Assembly: GCA_944326035.1 (NCBI GenBank)
Contig: CALVCS010000004.1
Coordinates: 62,001-126,000, forward strand
DNA from: an uncultured Alistipes sp.
GTDB lineage: Bacteria; Bacteroidota; Bacteroidia; Bacteroidales; Rikenellaceae
Length of the DNA stretch: 64,000 bases
Direction: 5' to 3'
Shown piece after piece: positions 48,671 to 57,213 of the stretch. Under the pieces are notes generated by a model that saw only the letters and a list, made by a program, of their open reading frames with translations, was not told where the DNA came from and searched no databases. The stretch's first letter is position 1. Every line of letters begins with the position of its first letter. Made by a program: the position numbers and the translations under genes.

Positions 48671-49879
48671 TCATTTACCCTCATTCAGGTATTTCGCCAA
48701 TCCACCGGCCGCCGTTTCCTTATAGAGACTCGGCAAGTCGTGCCCCGTATGGCGCATCACTTCCACCACCTTGTCGAAGCTGACGCGGTGACGGCCATCC
48801 GAGAAGGTCGAGTAGGTATTGGCGTCCAAAGCACGAGCCGCCGCAAATGCATTCCGTTCGATGCAAGGGATTTGCACCAGACCGCATACCGGATCGCAGG
48901 TCAACCCCAAGTGGTGTTCGAGTCCCATTTCCGCAGCGTATTCAATCTGCGAAGGAGCCCCACCGAAAAGCTGACAGGCTGCCGCTGCCGCCATGGCACA
49001 AGCCACCCCGACTTCTCCCTGGCAACCCACTTCAGCCCCTGAAATCGAAGCATTGGTCCGTACGACACTCCCGAACAACCCGGCGGTCGCCAATGCCTTC
49101 AAAATCCGGGAATCCGGGAAATTCCGGGTCTGTTTAATATGGTACAGAACGGCCGGCAATACCCCACAAGATCCACACGTAGGAGCCGTCACGATTTCCC
49201 CACCGGTGGCATTCTCTTCGGAAACCGCCAGCGCATAGGCATACACCTTTCCCCGGCTTTTCATCGAACCGCTATATCCATTCGCCCGGATCAGATAATT
49301 GGCCGCTTTGCGTCGCAGACCCAAGCCCCCCGGGATAATTCCTTCGGTTTCCAGCCCCCGATGAATCGACTCCTGCATCACTTTCCACACCTCGGCCAGA
49401 TAGTCCCAGATGTCGGCATCTTCACAAGCCTGGACATATTCCCAATAACTACCCCCACTCTTGTCGCACCAATTCTGGATCTCCGTAATGGTTGACATCT
49501 CATAAATCTGTGGAGGAGGGGCCTGGTGCATATCCTCGCTGGCCAAGGCACCTCCTCCGATACTGTAAACAGTCCATTGATCGGTGCATTTTCCGGCCTG
49601 ATCGAAAGACTCAAAGAGCATACCGTTCGGGTGAAAATCCAGAAACACCTCCGGTTTCCAGATAATCTCCGAGGGCGCTAACGGTTGCAGAACGCCCAAA
49701 ATCGCCTGATCGGTCATATGTCCATGTCCCGTCGCGGCCAAACTGCCGTAAAGCGTAACTCTGAAACGCGCAGCCTCCGGATGTCGTGTCGCAAACATTT
49801 CGGCCGCTTTTTTAGGGCCCATGGTGTGGCTGCTGGAAGGACCGTTACCGATCCGATAAATTTGTTTAATCGATTCCAT
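48671..49879 (-). CDS. sdaA: L-serine ammonia-lyase, single-chain iron-sulfur type
   Basis: Converts L-serine to pyruvate and ammonia. 402 aa; the fused beta-alpha form. YRIGNGPSSSHTMGP at the N-terminus and the cysteine-bearing blocks APTCGSCGVLP and CDPVCGLVQIPCIERNA supply the [4Fe-4S] ligands. Oxygen-sensitive by family. Preceded by an alpha/beta hydrolase gene 10 bases upstream on the same strand, so they are probably co-transcribed from the promoter at 50823-50830. Confidence 0.96.
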   Translation of the reverse strand: MESIKQIYRIGNGPSSSHTMGPKKAAEMFATRHPEAARFRVTLYGSLAATGHGHMTDQAILGVLQPLAPSEIIWKPEVFLDFHPNGMLFESFDQAGKCTDQWTVYSIGGGALASEDMHQAPPPQIYEMSTITEIQNWCDKSGGSYWEYVQACEDADIWDYLAEVWKVMQESIHRGLETEGIIPGGLGLRRKAANYLIRANGYSGSMKSRGKVYAYALAVSEENATGGEIVTAPTCGSCGVLPAVLYHIKQTRNFPDSRILKALATAGLFGSVVRTNASISGAEVGCQGEVGVACAMAAAAACQLFGGAPSQIEYAAEMGLEHHLGLTCDPVCGLVQIPCIERNAFAAARALDANTYSTFSDGRHRVSFDKVVEVMRHTGHDLPSLYKETAAGGLAKYLNEGK

Positions 49880-49889
49880 GTACGGGTTA

Positions 49890-50810
49890 TTAGTATGTAT
49901 GCTGGCTAAGCCAGAATAAAATCGTATCGAACACCTGTTGACGGATCGGTTGCGCCGACAGAGTCAGGTCGTGCAAACCTCCCTCAATCGCGACATCCGT
50001 CACCCGATCACCCAATCGGAGCGCATAACGCCGAATGTGATCCACTTGCAAAACGATGTCGCTGTCGGTAAATTTTGTACACCAGACTTTTCCTCCTGCC
50101 GAACGTGCCGAATGCAGTACCAAGACCGGAAGGGTCAGCCCCAACCCCCGATGCAACCGAAGTTGTCCCCGACGAATCGTCCGTAGCCATGCAAAGTACA
50201 GTGGGACACCCTCTTTGGGTTTCCATCGGGTATCGAAGTTCCATTCCCCCTTTTCGCTGCGATGGACGCTCGCAAAATAGTGCGGGGAGAGTTCGTTCCG
50301 TTTGTGAGCATACGGAAACAGACGGCCGATACATCCGACCAGCGGAATCGCCACACGACGTTTGAACCATCCGGCATTGAACTCGAAAAACGGACTGTTC
50401 AAGACCAAGGCTTCGATTCGTTCTCGTCGGGCTCCGGCCGCTGCATACAGCGACGCAATCAACCCGCCGGTTGAATGTCCGAGCAAAACGATCTGCTCAT
50501 AACCGTGTGCGGTCATCCAGTCGATCGAGCGGTCGATGTCCGGAAAATACTCCTGCAGATCCCTGCAATAATAGGGGTGTTGATGCGGTAAGATCGATCG
50601 CCCATATTTCCGCAGATCGACCGCAAAAAAGTCCCATCCTCCCGCGACAAAAGCCTGAGCCATATGGGTCTGGAAGAAATAATCGACATACCCATGAAGA
50701 TACAACAGCGCTTTCCGGGAAGATCGCTCGGCGGAAAAACCGATCAACGTAGCCCGTACCGGCCCCTCATAGTCATCGGGGAAGGTGAATATCTCGGTGT
50801 ATTCTTTCAT
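49890..50810 (-). CDS. Alpha/beta hydrolase (serine hydrolase / lysophospholipase-like)
   Basis: 306 aa of alpha/beta-hydrolase fold. The nucleophile elbow GHSTGG places the catalytic serine at S113; the oxyanion stretch YLHGYVDYFFQTHMA and the C-terminal GGLHDLTLS with the likely catalytic His fit the Hydrolase_4 (monoglyceride lipase-like) group. No signal peptide, so cytoplasmic. Substrate unknown. First gene of an apparent pair with sdaA. Confidence 0.85.
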   Translation of the reverse strand: MKEYTEIFTFPDDYEGPVRATLIGFSAERSSRKALLYLHGYVDYFFQTHMAQAFVAGGWDFFAVDLRKYGRSILPHQHPYYCRDLQEYFPDIDRSIDWMTAHGYEQIVLLGHSTGGLIASLYAAAGARRERIEALVLNSPFFEFNAGWFKRRVAIPLVGCIGRLFPYAHKRNELSPHYFASVHRSEKGEWNFDTRWKPKEGVPLYFAWLRTIRRGQLRLHRGLGLTLPVLVLHSARSAGGKVWCTKFTDSDIVLQVDHIRRYALRLGDRVTDVAIEGGLHDLTLSAQPIRQQVFDTILFWLSQHTY

Positions 50811-50822
50811 GTTTTCGCTCTA

Positions 50823-50830
50823 CAAAGATA
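50823..50830 (-). promoter_or_regulatory. Promoter -7 box (TATCTTTG) of the hydrolase-sdaA pair
   Basis: Exact consensus on the minus strand, only 12 bases before the start codon, so the leader would be nearly absent. Confidence 0.55.
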
Positions 50831-50864
50831 GTGTCCGAAAGGATAAATAGGCGCGTCAACGGGG

Positions 50865-50904
50865 ATCTTTTCCCATCTTTTCTCATCTTTTCCCGATTTT
50901 TCTC
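50865..50904 (+). repeat. 10-bp tandem repeat, about four units
   Basis: Units ATCTTTTCCC, ATCTTTTCTC, ATCTTTTCCC and the diverged GATTTTTCTC follow each other without gaps, just upstream of the hydrolase promoter. Confidence 0.75.
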
Positions 50905-51210
50905 CATTTACTGACAGCGGTTCCAAAAATCCAGACCCTCCACGACGAAGCGCCCTCTCTCAGCGCCATAGTGGATCGGGAAAGGGTAGGACACCGGCTA
51001 TGAGCGACCCCATCCATAACCGACCTTCGGATACATACCTCTTTCGCACGAATAGCGTCCTTTCCGCTCCTTCAAAAATAGCCTCCGCCCGGCCCTTATT
51101 ACCTAAAACGAGATGGACCGACCTCTGGATATTCCTCCTTCCGAAGCCAAACACGGGGGATCTGAAGGAGATCTGACAGGATTTATCGACACATTTGCCA
51201 ATATTTATAC

Positions 51211-51218
51211 TAACTTTG
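51211..51218 (+). promoter_or_regulatory. Promoter-like box (TAACTTTG) with no gene downstream
   Basis: Exact TAnnTTTG match with a TTTG at 51194-51197. The only clean short frame after it starts at 51247 and has 19 codons. Downstream lies the antisense side of the YjbR gene. Confidence 0.45.
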
Positions 51219-51535
51219 CGCGCACGCCTCTCGTCCACCACAACGGATGAAAGACGGATACCCAATGGCTCCATCTGCTTGGCAGAGGGGAAAGCCGGCG
51301 GGATAGGCAGTTCATCGAAACCGTGACCTCTCGGGTCGGAACGATTTTCGTCCACCGCAAACCTGGAATCGGATCAAGCTTTGGAAGAGGGGAGAGACGT
51401 TCCTTCCATGAGGGATGGGGCATGGCTGTCGTTCAACGTTCGGCGAGACGAAACGCTCCGAGGCCTTCGGTCGTTCACACCGCAACCCGACATGCGCCGA
51501 CAGGGACAACGACGCCCAACGTCACTCGAGACAAC

Positions 51536-51922
51536 TCAACGCAAAGACTCCACCGTGGACGCAGGCCATGCCGCCCGAATGGCTTCCCGTTGTGCTCGAG
51601 GCAACCCTGCCACCACCAGCCAATAGGAGTCCCGAATCCACCGGCGGATCAACCGGTCGGGCAGATCTCGATCCGGTCGCAGCGTATTCCAATGGCGTTT
51701 GTTGCAGTGATACCCCGGCAACACGGTTTCAGGGTATTGTTCACGCAATTGCTCGGCCCGTTCAGGATCACATTTCACATTGATCCTCCGGAAATCGACC
51801 ATATCGGCAAAAGCATACATTTTACCGCCGATTTTATAGACGAGGGTCGTTTCATCGAACGGGGTGCACTCCTCACTCAGCGGAAGTGAGAGACAATATG
51901 CGCGAAACTCCAATACATCCAT
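51536..51922 (-). CDS. YjbR/MmcQ family protein
   Basis: 128 aa from the ATG at 51922 (MDVLEFRAYCLSLPLSEECTPFDE), the usual N-terminus and size of the family. The CyaY-like fold carries the conserved block KMYAFADM...NVKCDPERAEQLREQYP and the end HWNTL...SYWLVV. Some relatives were described as DNA-binding; the real role is not known. Longer in-frame starts lack family support. Stand-alone gene. Confidence 0.88.
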   Translation of the reverse strand: MDVLEFRAYCLSLPLSEECTPFDETTLVYKIGGKMYAFADMVDFRRINVKCDPERAEQLREQYPETVLPGYHCNKRHWNTLRPDRDLPDRLIRRWIRDSYWLVVAGLPRAQREAIRAAWPASTVESLR

Positions 51923-51967
51923 GGCTGCCGAATAAGCGTTGAACAAAAATACTAAATTTCATTCTTT

Positions 51968-52336
51968 ATGCAGGGGGTTTATTCAATCATGCTGCTGGTC
52001 GTTTCCAACATCTTCATGACCTTCGCTTGGTACGGCCATCTCAAATTGCAGGAGATGAAGGTCATCAGTAACTGGCCGTTGTTCGGGGTTATTCTCTTTT
52101 CGTGGAGCATCGCGCTGTTGGAGTACTGCGCCCAGGTGCCGGCCAATCGTTTGGGCTTCATCGGCAACGGAGGACCTTTCACACTGATGCAACTGAAGGT
52201 CATTCAAGAAGTGATCACCTTAGTTGTTTTCACGCTGTTTGCCACCTTACTGTTCAAGGGAGAAGCGCTCCATTGGAATCATCTGGCGGCTTTCGTATGT
52301 TTGGTGATGGCCGTCTATTTCGTCTTTATGAAATAA
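51968..52336 (+). CDS. DMT-superfamily small membrane protein (DUF486)
   Basis: 122 aa with four transmembrane helices; MTFAWYGHLK near the start, PANRLGFIGNGGPFTLMQLKVIQE in the middle and VYFVFM at the end are the DUF486 signatures. Related in fold to small multidrug-resistance and EamA transporters, but no substrate is known. Eleven bases before a lipoprotein gene on the same strand, so they may share a message. Confidence 0.88.
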   Translation: MQGVYSIMLLVVSNIFMTFAWYGHLKLQEMKVISNWPLFGVILFSWSIALLEYCAQVPANRLGFIGNGGPFTLMQLKVIQEVITLVVFTLFATLLFKGEALHWNHLAAFVCLVMAVYFVFMK

Positions 52337-52346
52337 CCTGAAAACT

Positions 52347-52868
52347 ATGAAACGAATCGTAACGTTAGTAGCCGCCATCGTGTTATTGAGCGGATGCGTA
52401 TCGTCCGAAACCGGATGGAGTGACGCACAAAAAGAGGAAGTTCGCTCCCAGATGAGCGAAAATCGGGAAAAATTCATGTTGCAATACATGAGTGAAGAAC
52501 ATTTCGCCTCGTTGCAATCGTGTGTATTGGAAGCCTTGACTGCTATTTTCCCGGCATACGAAGAGTATGCGGAGTTGAACGACCGGGCCGAAACCCTGGA
52601 CGGTATGATGTGTGATTGTGCGGTCGATGCGATGGGGGCCAATTACGAAAATCTGAAAATGGTGTTTCCGTGGGAAACCCTGCGAACCGCCGGGATTCTC
52701 CCTGCCGGGAAAGCGCTGGTGCCCGAAACCCAGTTTTACAACCAACTGGCCACCTTAATTCGGAATCTGTACCCCAATCCCGACGCCTTCGTGATGGCCT
52801 TAATGCTCGACCCGAATGCGCAAAACGATCTGCGTCAGATGATGGCTCAAAGTGCCACGATCCAATAA
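52347..52868 (+). CDS. Lipoprotein of unknown function
   Basis: 173 aa with a clear lipoprotein signal: basic start (MKR), hydrophobic stretch and lipobox LLSGC, giving C17 as the lipidated residue. The mature part is helical, has a CDC pair near residue 90 and no motif I recognise. The expected place is the outer or inner membrane facing the periplasm. It follows the DUF486 gene and ends before a two-way terminator. Confidence 0.8.
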   Translation: MKRIVTLVAAIVLLSGCVSSETGWSDAQKEEVRSQMSENREKFMLQYMSEEHFASLQSCVLEALTAIFPAYEEYAELNDRAETLDGMMCDCAVDAMGANYENLKMVFPWETLRTAGILPAGKALVPETQFYNQLATLIRNLYPNPDAFVMALMLDPNAQNDLRQMMAQSATIQ

Positions 52869-52916
52869 CGCCCCCTCGACACGGATACGATTTTGTCCGA
52901 GGGGTCCGGAGATACG

Positions 52917-52945
52917 AAAAAAAGCTGCTTTCGGGCAGCTTTTTT
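52917..52945. terminator. Two-way terminator between the lipoprotein and cold-shock genes
   Basis: Stem AAAAAGCTGC/GCAGCTTTTT with a 6-base loop; A-run on the left and T-run on the right serve both strands. Confidence 0.85.
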
Positions 52946-52985
52946 GATGCTTTCAGTAAAAAGATTAAGTATTGGGTAATACTAA

Positions 52986-53186
52986 TTATTCTACTACGGT
53001 AACGTTGATTGCCTGTTCGCCTTTCTTGCCTTCACCGACTTCGAACTCTACCTTCTGGCCTTCTTCCAGACCCCGGAATCCTTCCTTGTTGATACCGGTG
53101 TAGTGAACGAAAATGTCGCTACCGGCTTCGGTTGTGATAAAGCCATAACCTTTGGCTGAATCAAACCACTTTACTGTACCTTTCAT
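52986..53186 (-). CDS. Cold-shock domain protein
   Basis: 66-aa single cold-shock domain, an RNA chaperone. RNP1 (KGYGFIT) and RNP2 (DIFVHY) motifs are intact, in the frame [17 protein letters not shown] typical of CspA-family proteins. Numbering within the family cannot be assigned. The 228 bases upstream on this strand are A+T-rich; a long leader, as in other csp genes, is possible, but I could not place its promoter with confidence. Confidence 0.96.
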   Translation of the reverse strand: MKGTVKWFDSAKGYGFITTEAGSDIFVHYTGINKEGFRGLEEGQKVEFEVGEGKKGEQAINVTVVE

Positions 53187-53360
53187 AAAAATAGCAATTA
53201 AAAAATCTGTCTTACAAAGAAAAACAAAAAGTTTGATATTCCAATAAAAATCGCGTAAATTTTTCGATTCCGTTCTTAATAATTTAACATGACGATATAT
53301 TTTCTGAGGTCTACAGGAGCTCCAGACCCAAACTTAACAAACGTTTCACGTCTCCCTACA

Positions 53361-53389
53361 AAAAAAAGTCCTCCTGAGGAGGACTTTTT
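53361..53389. terminator. Terminator of fabG
   Basis: 12-bp stem AAAAAGTCCTCC/GGAGGACTTTTT with a 3-base loop; on the minus strand it runs into T7, 26 bases after the fabG stop. Confidence 0.9.
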
Positions 53390-53414
53390 GACTATCATAA
53401 CAGCGGCTACACGA

Positions 53415-54161
53415 TCAGGTGTTCATCGCACCACAAACGTGGATAACCTGCCCGCTGACATACGACGAGAGATCGGAGGCCAGGAAGAGAGCCACTTTAG
53501 CCACCTCTTCAGGCGTTCCTCCACGACGTAACGGAATCTGTTTATACCAGCCTTGTTTGATTTCATCGGGCAGCGCATCGGTCATGTCGGTCATGATGAA
53601 GCCCGGAGCAATGGCATTCGCACGAATGTTACGCGAACCCAGCTCTTTGGCAATCGACTTGGCCAAACCGATCAAACCGGCTTTCGAAGCCGAATAGTTG
53701 GCTTGAGAAGCATTCCCAGACACACCCACTACCGAGGACATGTTAATAATGCTTCCGCTTTTTTGTTTCAGCATGATCGGGGTGACGGCGTGGATAAAAT
53801 TGAAGGCCGATTTCAGATTGACATTGATGACCATATCCCATTGCGCTTCGGACATACGCATCATTAATCCATCACGCGTGATACCGGCGTTGTTGACCAA
53901 GATATCCACCCGACCGAAGTCGGCCAGAATTTTGGCCACTACATCGGCCGTATCTTGGAAATCCGCGGCATTCGACGTATACCCTTTCGCCTTGACACCC
54001 AGGTCTGTCAACTCTTTTTCGGTGTGCTGGAAGTTCTCGTCTTCCTTCAGATCGGTAAAGGCCACCGAGGCGCCTTCACGGGCGAATTGCAGAGCGATCG
54101 CTTTGCCGATCCCGCGAGCCGCACCGGTCACGATCGCCACTTTTCCTTCCAATAATTTCAT
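53415..54161 (-). CDS. fabG: 3-oxoacyl-[acyl-carrier-protein] reductase
   Basis: First reduction step of fatty-acid elongation, using NADPH. 248-aa short-chain dehydrogenase: TGAARGIGK (12-20) cofactor motif, NNAG (90-93), and the catalytic S142/S143, Y156 and K160 (YSASK). The end (SSYVSGQVIHVCGAM) matches FabG closely. Stand-alone here, without the usual fabD/acpP neighbours. Confidence 0.93.
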   Translation of the reverse strand: MKLLEGKVAIVTGAARGIGKAIALQFAREGASVAFTDLKEDENFQHTEKELTDLGVKAKGYTSNAADFQDTADVVAKILADFGRVDILVNNAGITRDGLMMRMSEAQWDMVINVNLKSAFNFIHAVTPIMLKQKSGSIINMSSVVGVSGNASQANYSASKAGLIGLAKSIAKELGSRNIRANAIAPGFIMTDMTDALPDEIKQGWYKQIPLRRGGTPEEVAKVALFLASDLSSYVSGQVIHVCGAMNT

Positions 54162-54204
54162 GATTATACGTTTGATTAGGTTGTCTTACGGGTTTACCCG
54201 ACAT

Positions 54205-54212
54205 CAAAGATA
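54205..54212 (-). promoter_or_regulatory. Promoter -7 box (TATCTTTG) of fabG
   Basis: Exact consensus on the minus strand, 44 bases before the start codon. Confidence 0.6.
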
Positions 54213-54260
54213 GCAATAAATTTAAAATTAGAAAATTTTGCGTTCCTTCCACTCTCTTTG

Positions 54261-54268
54261 TATCTTTG
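54261..54268 (+). promoter_or_regulatory. Promoter -7 box (TATCTTTG) of the GH2 gene
   Basis: Exact consensus; it overlaps an in-frame upstream start at 54266, which supports the ATG at 54326 as the real start. Confidence 0.65.
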
Positions 54269-54325
54269 ATAAACGTGCATCGTGCGTTCCCCTGTTTCGT
54301 AATTACCCCAAACGATTCCCTTCTT

Positions 54326-57103
54326 ATGAAAAACTGGTTATGCTGTGTGTGGCTTTTACTGCTGTCGTGGAGCGTCAACGCCACAACTTCCATTCCGCTA
54401 CCCGAACATCCACGTCCCGACTTTCAGCGAACCGAATGGATCAACTTAAACGGAGCGTGGGCTTTTACATTCCACGCCCCGACGGCTCAGGAGGCCCTGT
54501 CGACGGGCGATCTTTCACAATTTCAGACCCAGATCCAGGTGCCGTTCCCGTGGGGCTCCCCCCTCTCCGGGGTGGTCGATGAGGGCGATCGGGGATGGTA
54601 TGGCCGTTCGATCACGATTCCCGAAACGTGGCAAGGGAAACGGGTATTTCTGGTCATCGGCGCCTCGGACTGGGAAACCAAAGCCTGGTTAAATGGCCAT
54701 CCCTTGGGCAGACATCAAGGAGGATATACGCCTTTCGAATTCGAATTGACCGACTTTTTGAGCTATGGGGTGCCGCAAACCCTGATGATCGAAGCGGACG
54801 ACACCCCCAACAATCAACATCTCAGTGGAAAGCAAGGGTACGGCAATGCTCGAGGCATCTGGCAAACCGTCTACCTGGAAGCCCGGGGCGAAAACTTCAT
54901 CGAATGGGTTCACTTTTCGCCCGACATCGATCGCTCGACAGTCAAAGTCGACCTCCAACTCAATCGCGTGCCGGCTCAACCCATGACACTGACCGTCCAC
55001 TTCCGGGACAGTCTGCAGTCCGATTTTATCTACCAACCCACCTCGAAAACGGTTCATCCGTCCGCTTTCACTTTCGAAATTCCGCTTCAGAACCAACACC
55101 TGTGGTCGCTGGATGATCCCTTTTTATATGAAACCGAAATCGTATTGAGTGCAAAGAATCAGACGATCGATCGAGTCGACAGTTATTTCGGTCAACGTAA
55201 AATCAGCGTCGTCGATCTACCCGGCAGCGGCTACCCTTATGTCGCTCTGAACAACAAACCGATCTACCTGCAGCTGTGCCTCGATCAAAGCTACCATCCC
55301 GAAGGTTTCTATACGTTCCCCAGCGACGAATTCATGCGCCAGGAAATTCTGCTCTCCAAACGCCTCGGTCTCACCGGTAACCGCATCCACATCAAGAGCG
55401 AGATACCCCGCAAACTCTACTGGGCCGATAAATTGGGCTTATTGATCATGGCAGACATTCCGAACTTCTGGGGTGAGCCCAACGAGGCCGCCCGACAAGA
55501 CTGGGAACACTGCATGCGCGAACAGATCAAACGCGACTACAACCATCCTTCGATCTTCTGTTGGGTCGACTTTAACGAAACCTGGGGCTTATTCACCCAA
55601 CGTACCACTCCGGAAGGCAAGCAACGGCAATATCTGCCCGAAACACAGGAATGGGTTCGGTGCATGTATCTTGAAACCAAATCCTTGGATCCCACGCGTC
55701 TGGTCGAGGACAACTCTCCCTGCAACAACGACCATGTACAGACCGATCTGAACAGCTGGCACAGTTATCTTCCCGGCTATTTATGGGCCGATCAAATCGC
55801 CCGATACGATCGCGAAACCTATCCCGGATCGAGTTTCAATTACATCGGAGAGAACACCCAGGGTCGTGAGCCGATGCTCAACAGCGAATGCGGTAATGTC
55901 TGGGGATACACCGGCAGCACCGGAGACGTGGACTTTACCTGGGACTATCACCTGATGATGAATGCTTTCCGGAGCCACCCCAAAGTATGCGGATGGCTCT
56001 ACACCGAACATCATGATGTGATCAACGAATGGAACGGCTACGTCAAATACGACCGTTCGCCCAAAATCGACGGCCTGAATGAATTGGTGCCGGGCATGAG
56101 TCTGGCCGATTTCCATTCGCCCTATTACATCGTCATTCCGGGCGATATCTGTACGGAGGTGAAGGCCGGTAGTCAGATCGAAGTGCCGTTATACGCCTCG
56201 TTCATGACCGATCGTGATCCGGGACCGCTCACCCTCACCACACGGTTGGTCGGATGGAATAGTTGGGGAGAATATCAGGAACAGGCCTCAGAAGATCACG
56301 CATTCGACCTGCCGTTTGAACCGTTTATGAGCCGTTCGATCGCCCCGATCACCCTCGACCTGCCCGAACAGAATGGATTGTATCTCTTACAAGTCTGGCT
56401 GTCCGATGCGGGAGGCAGCGTGCTCCATCGCAATTTCACCACCTTCCGTATTAAAGACGGAGCGAATCCCTCGACTGAAGCCGTGCAAACCCTCACCTTT
56501 GCCCCCAATTCCTTCACGAAACAAAGTTGGAGCCTGTTGCAAAACGAGATACTGGAGGGCCAAAAGGTCAACGGATTTGGAGCCGGTTATTTCGAATATA
56601 CCCTGCCTTGGCCCGCCCATTGTTCGCTGGACGAGATCTGTGCAGCCACATTACGCTTCGAGGCTTCGGCCAAACAACTGTTCGGCAAAGATCGACAGGG
56701 CGTAGATTCGTTGGCCGATCTCGACTTCATGCGGGGCGGAGGCACCCACGATCCGTGCAAAAATGCCAACTCCTACGCGATGACCGATACGAAGCGGTAC
56801 GACTCATGGGTCAAAGTCTATGTCAATGGCATAGCGGCCGGTCTGTACTATCTTCCCGACGACCCGGCCGACCATCGAGGCATTCTCTCCTGGCAGGCCC
56901 AGCCTCGAGATCGTCGCTTGCGGGAAGCCGGTTCATACGGTTACCTGATCAACGCAACGCTTCCCCTGGAGGCTCTGCACGAAGGGGAACCCATCGTCAT
57001 TCGCCTGGAAGTTCCGCAAGAAATCGGCCATGGACTGGCTATTTATGGTCAGGATTTCGGCCGATACCCGCTGGATCCTACCCTGATGCTGCAGAAAAAA
57101 TAG
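54326..57103 (+). CDS. Glycoside hydrolase family 2 protein
   Basis: 925 aa from the ATG at 54326, with a signal peptide (about residues 1-19, LLLLSWSVNA). Order: sugar-binding jelly-roll (about 30-210), immunoglobulin-like domain (about 210-310), TIM barrel (about 310-610) and C-terminal beta-domains. The acid/base is E418 in DFNETWG and the nucleophile E521 in LNSECGNVW. Members act as beta-galactosidases, glucuronidases, mannosidases or others; specificity cannot be read here. No neighbouring polysaccharide genes. Confidence 0.88.
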   Translation: MKNWLCCVWLLLLSWSVNATTSIPLPEHPRPDFQRTEWINLNGAWAFTFHAPTAQEALSTGDLSQFQTQIQVPFPWGSPLSGVVDEGDRGWYGRSITIPETWQGKRVFLVIGASDWETKAWLNGHPLGRHQGGYTPFEFELTDFLSYGVPQTLMIEADDTPNNQHLSGKQGYGNARGIWQTVYLEARGENFIEWVHFSPDIDRSTVKVDLQLNRVPAQPMTLTVHFRDSLQSDFIYQPTSKTVHPSAFTFEIPLQNQHLWSLDDPFLYETEIVLSAKNQTIDRVDSYFGQRKISVVDLPGSGYPYVALNNKPIYLQLCLDQSYHPEGFYTFPSDEFMRQEILLSKRLGLTGNRIHIKSEIPRKLYWADKLGLLIMADIPNFWGEPNEAARQDWEHCMREQIKRDYNHPSIFCWVDFNETWGLFTQRTTPEGKQRQYLPETQEWVRCMYLETKSLDPTRLVEDNSPCNNDHVQTDLNSWHSYLPGYLWADQIARYDRETYPGSSFNYIGENTQGREPMLNSECGNVWGYTGSTGDVDFTWDYHLMMNAFRSHPKVCGWLYTEHHDVINEWNGYVKYDRSPKIDGLNELVPGMSLADFHSPYYIVIPGDICTEVKAGSQIEVPLYASFMTDRDPGPLTLTTRLVGWNSWGEYQEQASEDHAFDLPFEPFMSRSIAPITLDLPEQNGLYLLQVWLSDAGGSVLHRNFTTFRIKDGANPSTEAVQTLTFAPNSFTKQSWSLLQNEILEGQKVNGFGAGYFEYTLPWPAHCSLDEICAATLRFEASAKQLFGKDRQGVDSLADLDFMRGGGTHDPCKNANSYAMTDTKRYDSWVKVYVNGIAAGLYYLPDDPADHRGILSWQAQPRDRRLREAGSYGYLINATLPLEALHEGEPIVIRLEVPQEIGHGLAIYGQDFGRYPLDPTLMLQKK

Positions 57104-57136
57104 CACCGTTCTATCCCGGGATTGCGGAGATTTTAT

Positions 57137-57144
57137 TACATTTG
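57137..57144 (+). promoter_or_regulatory. Promoter -7 box (TACATTTG) of glyA
   Basis: Exact TAnnTTTG match, 70 bases before the glyA start. Confidence 0.5.
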
Positions 57145-57213
57145 GACGATGAATCGCAAGAAACCTCTACGATTCGATCTGCACGGTAAGTATTTTTATT
57201 TAACCTCATACCT

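Larger units (their letters stand above)
50811..51535. other. 725-base region without a supportable gene
   Basis: Open frames here (for example a left-facing one at 50960-51355 and the first 210 bases of a right-facing one from 51323) are rich in Arg, Pro and Ser and resemble no family. The region holds a 10-bp tandem repeat and a right-facing promoter-like box, both listed. It could be a decayed gene or encode an untranslated RNA. Confidence 0.6.

Noticed and set aside
50865..50904. CRISPR-like array
   Set aside because: Units are 10 bp and contiguous, without spacers; no cas genes are present in the window.
50960..51355. Left-facing frame of 131 codons in the gene-free stretch
   Set aside because: No domain, no promoter and unusual composition for this genome; treated as non-coding.
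51323..51889. Right-facing frame of 188 codons
   Set aside because: Its second half is antisense to the YjbR gene, its first half is Arg/Pro-rich, and it resembles no family.
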